From DATAEK01 sp036258055 (GTDB taxonomy: Bacteria > Acidobacteriota > Vicinamibacteria > Vicinamibacterales > 2-12-FULL-66-21): a stretch of 22,357 nt of DNA. Location of the stretch: the NCBI GenBank assembly GCA_036258055.1, contig DATAEK010000378.1, forward strand, positions 1 to 22,357, written 5' to 3'. Of the stretch, positions 17,079 through 22,357 are shown in pieces. The notes beneath the pieces were generated by a model. It was not told the DNA's origin. It did not search any database and saw only the letters and a program-made list of their open reading frames with translations. The translations under genes and the position numbers were made by a program. The stretch's first letter is position 1. Each line of letters opens with the position of its first letter.

Positions 17079-17948
17079 TCAGCTCTGCTTCACCCGAACC
17101 GAGAGCGGTTCGGCAAGTCTCACGCTGACGGCCGCGCCCGGACCGAGCCGCACTTCCTTGCCGCGCGTTGACAGCACGACACCCGTGCCCGCCGCGCCGC
17201 CAATCGCCGCACCCTTTGCTGCCCCGCCGCCGCCACCGAGGATGCCGCCGATGATCGCTCCGCCCACGGCGCCGCCGCCGATCTTCGCGGTGTCCTGTTT
17301 CGTCGTCGCTTCGGCCTCGCGCGCCACGGATTCAGTGCGGATGGCCACCCGTCCTTCGTGCGGCACCTCGACCTGCGTGAAGCGGAAGGCAATCCTCGCG
17401 CGTCCTTTCACGCGCGCCGACCGCGTCGCCTCCGTCACGTGACCGGTCAGCGCGGCGCCGGCCGGGAGCGCCTCGACGCCCTTGACCATCACGGGGCGGC
17501 GCAGCGCGCCGCGGACGGCGTCCTCGACTTGACTGGTGTCCGACGCAACCGAGGACTTGAGCTCGACCGCCAGGGTCGTCCCAGCGGGGATTACGACCTC
17601 ACGGTATTCGGGCACCGGTTCGGCGGCAGGCTTTGCGGCAGCGTCTCCAGGTGCCGGAGCGGCGGGTGCGGGCGGTGCTTCGGGCGCAGGAGCGCTCTTC
17701 TCAAGTTCCTTCGCGCGGACGGCGCTGATTTCCGAACGCAGAACCGGCGTCTTCACGCCACCACGGTCCTCGAGGACGACCCGCTCGGCCTGGACTTCGA
17801 CGAGTTTCCCGCTGACCGTGACGCCATCCTTCTTCTGGATCGTCACGTCGGTACCGGGCGGGATGTTCAAGCCGTCCTGCTTCTGCGAGCACGCGTTCAG
17901 AGCAAGAGCCATCGCGAGCACCGCGCCGGCCAGGAAGCCTCTTCGCAT
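17079..17948 (-). CDS. Lipoprotein with a C-terminal glycine-zipper segment
   Basis: The start is the ATG at 17948 because a strong GGAGGGG lies 6 bases before it and because it begins a lipoprotein signal peptide: MRRGFLAG..., lipobox LNAC with C20. An in-frame ATG at 17954 touches the GGAGGGG, and the frame upstream to 18128 is not signal-like. The 289-residue protein has a small beta-rich domain at about 25-78 (VTIQKKDGVTVSGKLVEVQ, resembling a short barrel), an Ala/Pro-rich linker at about 84-113, a second beta domain at about 116-210, and a glycine zipper at about 223-256 (GGGAVGGAIIGG and following). Glycine-zipper segments insert in or associate with membranes, as in outer-membrane lipoproteins of the SlyB/YMGG group. 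Ser at +2 after Cys would send it to the outer membrane in E. coli-like sorting. It is the first gene of the minus-strand operon; a link to glycan synthesis is not shown. Confidence 0.8.
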   Translation of the reverse strand: MRRGFLAGAVLAMALALNACSQKQDGLNIPPGTDVTIQKKDGVTVSGKLVEVQAERVVLEDRGGVKTPVLRSEISAVRAKELEKSAPAPEAPPAPAAPAPGDAAAKPAAEPVPEYREVVIPAGTTLAVELKSSVASDTSQVEDAVRGALRRPVMVKGVEALPAGAALTGHVTEATRSARVKGRARIAFRFTQVEVPHEGRVAIRTESVAREAEATTKQDTAKIGGGAVGGAIIGGILGGGGGAAKGAAIGGAAGTGVVLSTRGKEVRLGPGAAVSVRLAEPLSVRVKQS

Positions 17949-17954
17949 CGTCAT

Positions 17955-17961
17955 CCCCTCC
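17955..17961 (-). promoter_or_regulatory. Strong ribosome binding site that fixes the lipoprotein start
   Basis: The minus strand reads GGAGGGG here. It abuts the ATG at 17954 and lies 6 bases before the ATG at 17948. Normal spacing makes 17948 the better start. Confidence 0.7.
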
Positions 17962-18149
17962 ATAACAGCCGAGTCGGTGCAATGCCTATGCCCTGGCCTC
18001 CCCTCAGAACCATTGATCGACTGTCCCGAATGATCGAGGATTGCACGGTGCGAGCCCTGTAAGACCCCGACGTCGATTTCCAGAAAAGTCAGCCGGAGAG
18101 CCGCAGGTCCCAAGAAATCGAATCTCACAATGTAAAAGTTACCTTCGGG

Positions 18150-18165
18150 TGGTACACTTGACGCA
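18150..18165 (+). promoter_or_regulatory. Possible sigma-54 (-24/-12) promoter element
   Basis: The sequence TGGTACACTTGACGCA has the invariant GG and GC pairs of sigma-54 promoters separated by exactly 10 bases (consensus TGGCAC-N5-TTGC). The TT before the GC is AC here, so the match is partial. The predicted transcript start would fall at about 18176, just inside the ATG chosen for the regulator, so either that start or this call is wrong. Confidence 0.25.
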
Positions 18166-18172
18166 ACCTGCT

Positions 18173-19594
18173 ATGGAAGAAACGAATCTGTCTTCATCGG
18201 GCACTGGCCTGAGCGCCGCGCCCGGAACGGGCGAGCGCGTGTTGATCGTCGAGGACGATCCCGCGACGCGCGTCGGGCTCGCCGAGCTAGTCCAGGCCTG
18301 GGGCTACCAGACCGACGAGGCGAGTGACGGCGAAGACGCGCTCCGGAAGGTCACGAGCTTTCGTCCGGCCATCATCGTGAGCGATCTCGTGATGCCGCGC
18401 ATGGGCGGCCACGATCTGCTGCGAACGCTGAAGGATCAGCTCTCTGACATCACATTCATCCTGCTGACGGCGCAGGGCACCGTCGAGAGCGCCGTCGAAG
18501 CGATCAAGGACGGCGCTTACGACTACTTGAGCAAGCCCGTCGACCCGCAGCGCCTGCGCATCCTGCTGCAGAAGGCGGTCGAGCGGCAGGACACGCTGCG
18601 CGAAGTCCGTCAGCTCCGCCGGCAACTGCGCGAACAGGGCAGCTTCGGCCGAATCGTCGGCAACAGCGCGGGCATTCGCGGGGTGTATCGCGTGGTCGAG
18701 CAAGCGGCGCCGACGGCGGCGTCGGTACTGATCTGGGGAGAGTCAGGCACCGGCAAGGAGCTCATCGCGCAGACGATCCACGAGCTGAGCCCGCGGGCCT
18801 CGTTCCCGTTCGTCGCGATGAACTGCGCGGCGATCCCGGAGACCCTCCTCGAAAGCGAGATCTTCGGTCACGAAAAAGGCGCGTTCACGGGGGCGCACGA
18901 TCGACGCACGGGCGTCTTCGAGCTCGCCCACCGCGGGACGCTCTTCCTCGACGAAATCGCCGAGATGCAGCCGGCGACGCAGGTGAAGTTGCTGCGCGTG
19001 CTGCAGGAACGGACATTCCGGCGGCTCGGCGGCCGTCAGGAGCAATCGGTCGACGTGCGCGTGATCGCGGCGACCAACGTGGATCCGGCGGAAGCCGTCC
19101 GCAAAGGCAAGCTGCGTGAGGATCTCTATTACCGGCTGAACGTGTTCGCTGTCGAGCTGCCGCCGCTGCGCGGCCGGCGCGATGACATTCCGTTGCTGGT
19201 GCAGACCTTCCTCAACGAGTTCAACGTGCGCAACGGCAAATCGGTCCGCGCGGTCGATCAGGAAGCGATGTACATCCTCGAGCGCTACCCCTGGCCGGGC
19301 AACATCCGCGAGCTGCGCAACGTGATCGAGCGCGGCATGATTCTCGCCGAAGGGGAGTTCATCGAGCCGCGGCATCTTCCGCCGACGCTCGTGGCCCGCG
19401 GCGAAGAGACGCTGCCGACGGTTACGCTCTCGCCTGGCACCACGGTCGACGAAGCGGAGCGGCGGCTGATCCTCCTGACGCTCGAGCACACCCGGAACAA
19501 CAAAACCCGCGCCGCGGAGATCCTCGGCATCAGCTTGAAGACGCTGCACAACAAGTTGAACCGCATGAAAGCGGAAACGGCGTCCGGCAGGTGA
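18173..19594 (+). CDS. NtrC-family sigma-54-dependent response regulator
   Basis: The 473-residue protein has three domains. The receiver domain (about 22-138) has the acidic pocket E27, D28 and D29, phosphoacceptor D71 in SDLVMP, T99 and K121. The AAA+ sigma-54 interaction domain (about 158-400) has Walker A GESGTGKE (189-196), the sigma-54 contact loop GAFTGA (236-241), Walker B in GTLFLDEI (255-262), and WPGNIRELRN (374-383). A Fis-type helix-turn-helix follows at about 425-467 (RAAEILGISLKTLHNKLNR). All catalytic features are intact, so it should activate RNA polymerase-sigma-54 promoters once phosphorylated, most likely by the kinase encoded 145 bases downstream. I chose the ATG at 18173; residues 1-21 are a Ser/Gly-rich tail. 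A GTG at 18239 directly before LIVEDD is the alternative start. No good Shine-Dalgarno precedes 18173. Its targets cannot be read from this window. Confidence 0.93.
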   Translation: MEETNLSSSGTGLSAAPGTGERVLIVEDDPATRVGLAELVQAWGYQTDEASDGEDALRKVTSFRPAIIVSDLVMPRMGGHDLLRTLKDQLSDITFILLTAQGTVESAVEAIKDGAYDYLSKPVDPQRLRILLQKAVERQDTLREVRQLRRQLREQGSFGRIVGNSAGIRGVYRVVEQAAPTAASVLIWGESGTGKELIAQTIHELSPRASFPFVAMNCAAIPETLLESEIFGHEKGAFTGAHDRRTGVFELAHRGTLFLDEIAEMQPATQVKLLRVLQERTFRRLGGRQEQSVDVRVIAATNVDPAEAVRKGKLREDLYYRLNVFAVELPPLRGRRDDIPLLVQTFLNEFNVRNGKSVRAVDQEAMYILERYPWPGNIRELRNVIERGMILAEGEFIEPRHLPPTLVARGEETLPTVTLSPGTTVDEAERRLILLTLEHTRNNKTRAAEILGISLKTLHNKLNRMKAETASGR

Positions 19595-19739
19595 GATCCA
19601 CTCGGAAGGCCAGAGCCGGTCGGGAGGCGGGCGGCATCACGCGTGCCGGTCGGCTCGACAGGATGACCCTGAGCGCTGCGTGACAGACGAGGGGCAGCGT
19701 CCCAGGTTGCCGGATGCATCCGGATTCTGAACAGGCGCA
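19595..19739. other. 145-base spacer between response regulator and kinase
   Basis: This is longer than other same-strand gaps in the window. I see no open frame with coding character and no T-tailed hairpin. It contains the perfect palindrome listed separately, so the kinase may have its own control. Confidence 0.5.
19710..19723. repeat. 14-base perfect palindrome upstream of the kinase gene
   Basis: CCGGATGCATCCGG equals its own reverse complement over all 14 bases and ends 16 bases before the GTG start of the kinase. It has no loop, so as DNA it looks more like a dimer-binding operator than an RNA hairpin. No T-run follows, which argues against an intrinsic terminator. Confidence 0.6.
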
Positions 19740-21593
19740 GTGTCAATCAAAGCCAAACAGGTCGCCGGCGTCACCACACTGGTCGTCCTCGTGGTGCTCG
19801 CGATGAGCGCGTGGCAGATGACCACGCTCACGCGGCTTCGCATCGGGGAGACGCGTGCCGGTGCGAAGCTGCTCGCCGATGCGATCTTTCAGCGCGCCAC
19901 CGCGGTGGTGAAGGACGCGCCCGCCGATCCCTACGCTGCGCTCCAATCCGACGGCGGCCTGCGATCGATCCTCGAGGCCGGCATCGGCTATTCACCCAAC
20001 GTGCTCTACGTCGCGATCGTCAAACCCGACGGCACCGCGGTCGCGCACAGTTCTCCGTCGCTCGAAGGCGAGGTGCTCGAAGACCACGAGGACTTCGGCC
20101 CCCTGGTCGAGGCCGGAACCATCGAGCAGCTGCGCGCGGCGTTCTCGGAACAGCGGCGCTTCGAGTACCGGCAGCCGATGTATCTGGGAGAACAGCAATT
20201 CGGCGGCATTCGCGTCGGGCTGTCGACGCTCCTCATCCGCGGCGAGATTCGCGACGCGGTCAAGCGCGCCGCGCAAACCGCCGTCGTCGCGCTCCTGGTC
20301 TCGATGGTCGTGGCGATGCTGCTGGCGCAATGGATGCTGCGTCCCATCCATGTGATCCAGAGCGGCCTGAGCCGGCTGGGTCGCGGTGAGCTCGACGTCG
20401 CGCTCGATCTTCCCGGCGACGAGTTCCGCGATCTCGGCACCTCGTTCGACGCGATCAGCGCGCAGCTCTCGGCCGTGCGCAGTCAGGCGCTGCCCGCTGC
20501 GGCCACCGACCTCGAGTCGGTCATGGACAACCTCGAGGATGCGGTGGCGCTGTTCTCGCCGCGCGGCGAGCTGATGTTCGTCAACTCCTCCATGCGCGGG
20601 CTGCTTCCAAGTCTGTCCACGGACTACGGCGGTGAGGCCACGCTCTCGAGGCTGCCGCAGGACAACCCGGTTCGTCAGCTGGTCGAACGTGCCCTCGCGG
20701 GGCGCCGTTCGCAGGGTCCGGTGTCACTCGCAGTGGGGGCACCGTCGAGCGAGGGTGAAGGGGACGTGGCCGAACGGCTCCTCATGTGTCACGCCATCGA
20801 GGACACGGGTGGACGCTTTCTGGGTGCGATGCTGGTCGCGCGCAATCTCGGGTACTTGAGCCACGTGCACTCGACGCTCAACTACTCGCGCAAGCTGGCG
20901 GCGCTCGGCCGGTTGATGGCCGGTGTGGCGCACGAGGTGAAAAACCCGCTGAACGCGATGACGATTCACCTCGAGCTGTTGAAGCAGAAGCTCGCCGCGG
21001 TCCGTGAGCCCATCACCGTTCCGGCAGGCGACGGCGGATCGCGCAGCGTCGATCTCACGAAGCACGTGACGATCATCGCGGACGAGATCAAGCGGCTCGA
21101 TCAGGTCGTGGTCGGGTTCCTCAAGTTCGCACGGCCGGACGAGCTCAAGCTCCAGCCGGTCCAGCTCACGACGGTCGTCTCCGAAGTCACGTCGATGACG
21201 ACCCCCGAGGCCGAACGGCGGGGAGTGACAATCAGGACGGAGTGTCCGCCAACGCTGCCCGACATCAACGCGGATCCGGGGATGTTGCAGCAGGCGCTGC
21301 TGAATCTGGCGCTCAACGCCTGTCAGGCGATGCCCCACGGCGGCACGCTCAAGATCACCTGCCGCGCGGCGGCCCGCCGCCGCGTCGAGATCGACGTCGA
21401 AGACACCGGTGTCGGGATTGCCCCCGAGAATCTCAGTCGCATTTTCGATCTGTACTTCACGACGAAGGACCGGGGCAGCGGCATCGGATTGTCGATGGTG
21501 TACCGGATCGTGCAGCTGCACGATGGAGAGGTCGAAGTGCAGTCCACGCCGGGGCGGGGGACAAAGTTCCGGCTGATCTTTCCGCAGGCGTGA
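19740..21593 (+). CDS. Membrane sensor histidine kinase (HAMP-PAS-HisKA-HATPase)
   Basis: The 617-residue kinase starts at GTG 19740, with a weak AGG 4-7 bases before it. Membrane segments lie at about 8-24 and 178-198, enclosing a periplasmic sensor of about 150 residues whose VLYVAIVKPDGTAVAHS segment resembles a Cache/PAS-like fold. A HAMP linker follows (about 199-252; RPIHVIQSGLSRLGRGELD), then a PAS-like domain (about 258-370; LEDAVALFSPRGELMFVN). The H-box is LMAGVAHEVKNPLNAM with H398. The ATP-binding domain has the N-box LNLALNACQAM (521-531), G1 DTGVGI (555-560), FTTK (573-576) and G2 GSGIGLS (579-585). All expected catalytic residues are present. It is NtrB/AtoS/ZraS-like in architecture and is the probable partner of the preceding response regulator. 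The signal is unknown; the periplasmic sensor would suit envelope sensing, but that is inference. Confidence 0.92.
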   Translation: MSIKAKQVAGVTTLVVLVVLAMSAWQMTTLTRLRIGETRAGAKLLADAIFQRATAVVKDAPADPYAALQSDGGLRSILEAGIGYSPNVLYVAIVKPDGTAVAHSSPSLEGEVLEDHEDFGPLVEAGTIEQLRAAFSEQRRFEYRQPMYLGEQQFGGIRVGLSTLLIRGEIRDAVKRAAQTAVVALLVSMVVAMLLAQWMLRPIHVIQSGLSRLGRGELDVALDLPGDEFRDLGTSFDAISAQLSAVRSQALPAAATDLESVMDNLEDAVALFSPRGELMFVNSSMRGLLPSLSTDYGGEATLSRLPQDNPVRQLVERALAGRRSQGPVSLAVGAPSSEGEGDVAERLLMCHAIEDTGGRFLGAMLVARNLGYLSHVHSTLNYSRKLAALGRLMAGVAHEVKNPLNAMTIHLELLKQKLAAVREPITVPAGDGGSRSVDLTKHVTIIADEIKRLDQVVVGFLKFARPDELKLQPVQLTTVVSEVTSMTTPEAERRGVTIRTECPPTLPDINADPGMLQQALLNLALNACQAMPHGGTLKITCRAAARRRVEIDVEDTGVGIAPENLSRIFDLYFTTKDRGSGIGLSMVYRIVQLHDGEVEVQSTPGRGTKFRLIFPQA

Positions 21594-21710
21594 GACATCG
21601 TCGAGCCGTTGCCGATGGCGGGTGACGCCACTTCGGTCCAAACGCGAGATAATCAAGGGGTGCCAGCGCGTGGGGGACGCGGGTAGATGTCCCGTGGCCG
21701 GGGAACAGAG
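21594..21710 (+). promoter_or_regulatory. Leader of the small lipoprotein gene with weak -10 and hairpin
   Basis: This 117-base gap has GATAAT at 21648-21653 as a -10 candidate, but no good -35 at 16-18 bases. Downstream, CGCGGG (21678-21683) can pair with CCCGTG (21691-21696) around a 7-base loop with one G-U pair, placing a short hairpin 14 bases before the ATG at 21711. Both are weak on sequence alone. Confidence 0.3.
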
Positions 21711-22283
21711 ATGAAGCGAGCCCTGCTGCTGCTGATCGTACTGCCTGCCGCCGCGTGTGCGAACGCGAGCGCGAAGGCGAAGGCGCCGGAGGTCCGTCCA
21801 CCGCTCACCGTACCGGCGCCGCCACCGCGGGTGATCGAGCCGTTGCCGTCGACAGAAGCCCCGTCACTCGAGCCTGTTGCCGATCTGCCTGCCCCTCCAA
21901 CACCGCCGTCGCCGCGTCCCCGCCAGCAACCGCCTCGCGATCAGGCGAAAGTCGAGCCCAAACCCGAAAGCAAGCCCGAGACCCCGCCGGAAACGACGAC
22001 GGCTCCTGCGGCAACCGCGACGCCTGTGCCGCCGCTTCGCACGGGCAACACCGCCGACGGCCCCGAGGCCGTGAAACAGGTTCGCGAGGTGATGGACCGC
22101 ACGATCCGCATGCTCGGATCGATTGACTACCGGAGCCTGGGCAACGAACGCAAAGCCAACTACGACAGCGCCAGGAACTTCATCAAGCAGGCCGAGGAAG
22201 CGTTGAAAGCGGGGAACAGCGTCTTTGCCAAATCGCTCGCGGACAACGCGGAGCGCATTGCCAAGGAGCTGGGGGGGAAGTAG
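21711..22283 (+). CDS. Small lipoprotein with a long proline-rich linker and a C-terminal helical domain
   Basis: I take the start as the ATG at 21711, which begins the lipoprotein signal MKRALLLLIVLPAAAC with C16 as the lipidated residue; GGGGAA precedes it by a few bases. An ATG at 21687 would add 8 polar residues. The 190-residue product has an extended Pro/Ala/Glu/Lys-rich region (about 22-110, including repeated KPE-type units) and then a predicted alpha-helical domain (about 116-188; VKQVREVMDRTIRML, YDSARNFIKQAEEALKAGN, AKSLADNAERIAKEL). The second part looks like a TPR-like helical pair. A Pro-rich tether plus helical head suits a membrane-anchored protein reaching across the periplasm or to peptidoglycan, but I recognise no named family. 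It lies 117 bases after the kinase gene. A G7 run (22271-22277) lies just before the stop. Confidence 0.72.
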   Translation: MKRALLLLIVLPAAACANASAKAKAPEVRPPLTVPAPPPRVIEPLPSTEAPSLEPVADLPAPPTPPSPRPRQQPPRDQAKVEPKPESKPETPPETTTAPAATATPVPPLRTGNTADGPEAVKQVREVMDRTIRMLGSIDYRSLGNERKANYDSARNFIKQAEEALKAGNSVFAKSLADNAERIAKELGGK

Positions 22284-22357
22284 GGCAGGTGGGGCAGGTG
22301 GGGCAGGTCGGGCAGGTAAGGCAGGTCGGGCAGGTCGGGGAGGTCGGGTAGGTCGGG
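22284..22357. repeat. 9-base tandem repeat (minisatellite), cut by the right window edge
   Basis: Directly after the lipoprotein stop, the unit GGCAGGTSG repeats about 8.2 times. Units 1-3, 5 and 6 are GGCAGGTGG or GGCAGGTCG; unit 4 ends in AA; unit 7 is GGGAGGTCG and unit 8 is GGTAGGTCG. The decay toward the right is visible in units 7-8. The array continues or ends beyond the window. The unit is a multiple of three, but no coding frame is implied. Confidence 0.9.

Larger units (their letters stand above)
17949..18172. promoter_or_regulatory. Divergent intergenic region between the glycan operon and the sigma-54 regulator
   Basis: This 224-base space separates the head of the nine-gene minus-strand operon from the plus-strand regulator, so it should hold promoters for both. 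I see no convincing sigma-70 pair on either strand. Two direct copies of TGATCGA lie at 18014-18020 and 18031-18037, 17 bases apart start to start; they could be a binding site but are short. The right end is relatively AT-rich (AATGTAAAAGTT at 18129-18140) and holds a sigma-54-like element listed separately. The role of the region is inferred from gene orientation. Confidence 0.55.

Noticed and set aside
17949..18128. N-terminal extension of the lipoprotein to 18128
   Set aside because: It would bury the lipoprotein signal peptide and ignore the strong GGAGGGG in front of 17948.
21594..21710. Terminator or riboswitch after the kinase gene
   Set aside because: The hairpin is short and has no T-run, and no known riboswitch core is visible.
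22271..22277. G7 run at the end of the small lipoprotein gene as a phase-variation tract
   Set aside because: It lies two codons before the stop, so slippage would change only the last few residues.
22284..22357. CRISPR-like array
   Set aside because: The units are 9 bases with no spacers and no cas gene is present, so it is a simple tandem repeat.

Overview
The window is a gene-dense, high-GC stretch (about two thirds G+C by eye) of a diderm bacterium. It encodes outer-membrane assembly proteins, lipoproteins with clear lipoboxes, several GT4 glycosyltransferases and a sigma-54-dependent regulator. This combination fits an Acidobacteriota genome (perhaps Vicinamibacteria), but no rRNA or marker gene is present, so the taxonomy is inference; a deltaproteobacterial-like lineage is an alternative. 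Thirteen or fourteen of its fifteen genes get a family-level call and no gap between genes exceeds 300 bases. I see no rRNA, tRNA, CRISPR array, transposase, phage gene or integration site.

Region 1 (1-7267, plus strand) is a tight three-gene operon: a TamB-family protein cut by the left window edge, an Omp85 (BamA/TamA-type) barrel protein with seven POTRA-like repeats, and a small SurA-like periplasmic chaperone without a parvulin domain. Junctions are a 1-base TGATG overlap and a 2-base gap. Together they look like a module that moves material (lipid and/or outer-membrane proteins) across the periplasm and inserts it into the outer membrane.

Region 2 (7268-17948, minus strand) is a nine-gene co-directional run with gaps of 0-28 bases. 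In transcription order it encodes a glycine-zipper lipoprotein, a CPBP-family membrane protease-like protein, a GT-C-like polytopic membrane protein, a GT4 glycosyltransferase, a zinc-ribbon methyltransferase, three more GT4 glycosyltransferases and a second GT-C (GT39/ArnT-like) enzyme. The middle seven to eight genes look like a pathway that builds a short, possibly methyl-capped surface glycan or glycolipid. The GT4 enzymes would act on the cytoplasmic face using nucleotide sugars and the GT-C enzymes on the periplasmic face using lipid-linked sugars. No flippase, polymerase or sugar-nucleotide synthesis gene is in the window. The operon meets the region 1 operon tail to tail with no spacer.

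Region 3 (18173-22283, plus strand), divergent from region 2 across a 224-base intergenic space, encodes an NtrC-type sigma-54 response regulator, a membrane sensor histidine kinase and a small lipoprotein with a long proline-rich linker. A 14-base perfect palindrome lies just before the kinase. The window ends inside a run of about eight 9-base tandem repeats.

The clearest unusual features are the seven-POTRA Omp85 protein with its TamB and SurA-like partners, the glycan operon combined with a protease-like gene, and the terminal minisatellite. I found nothing that I can firmly call a new biological system.
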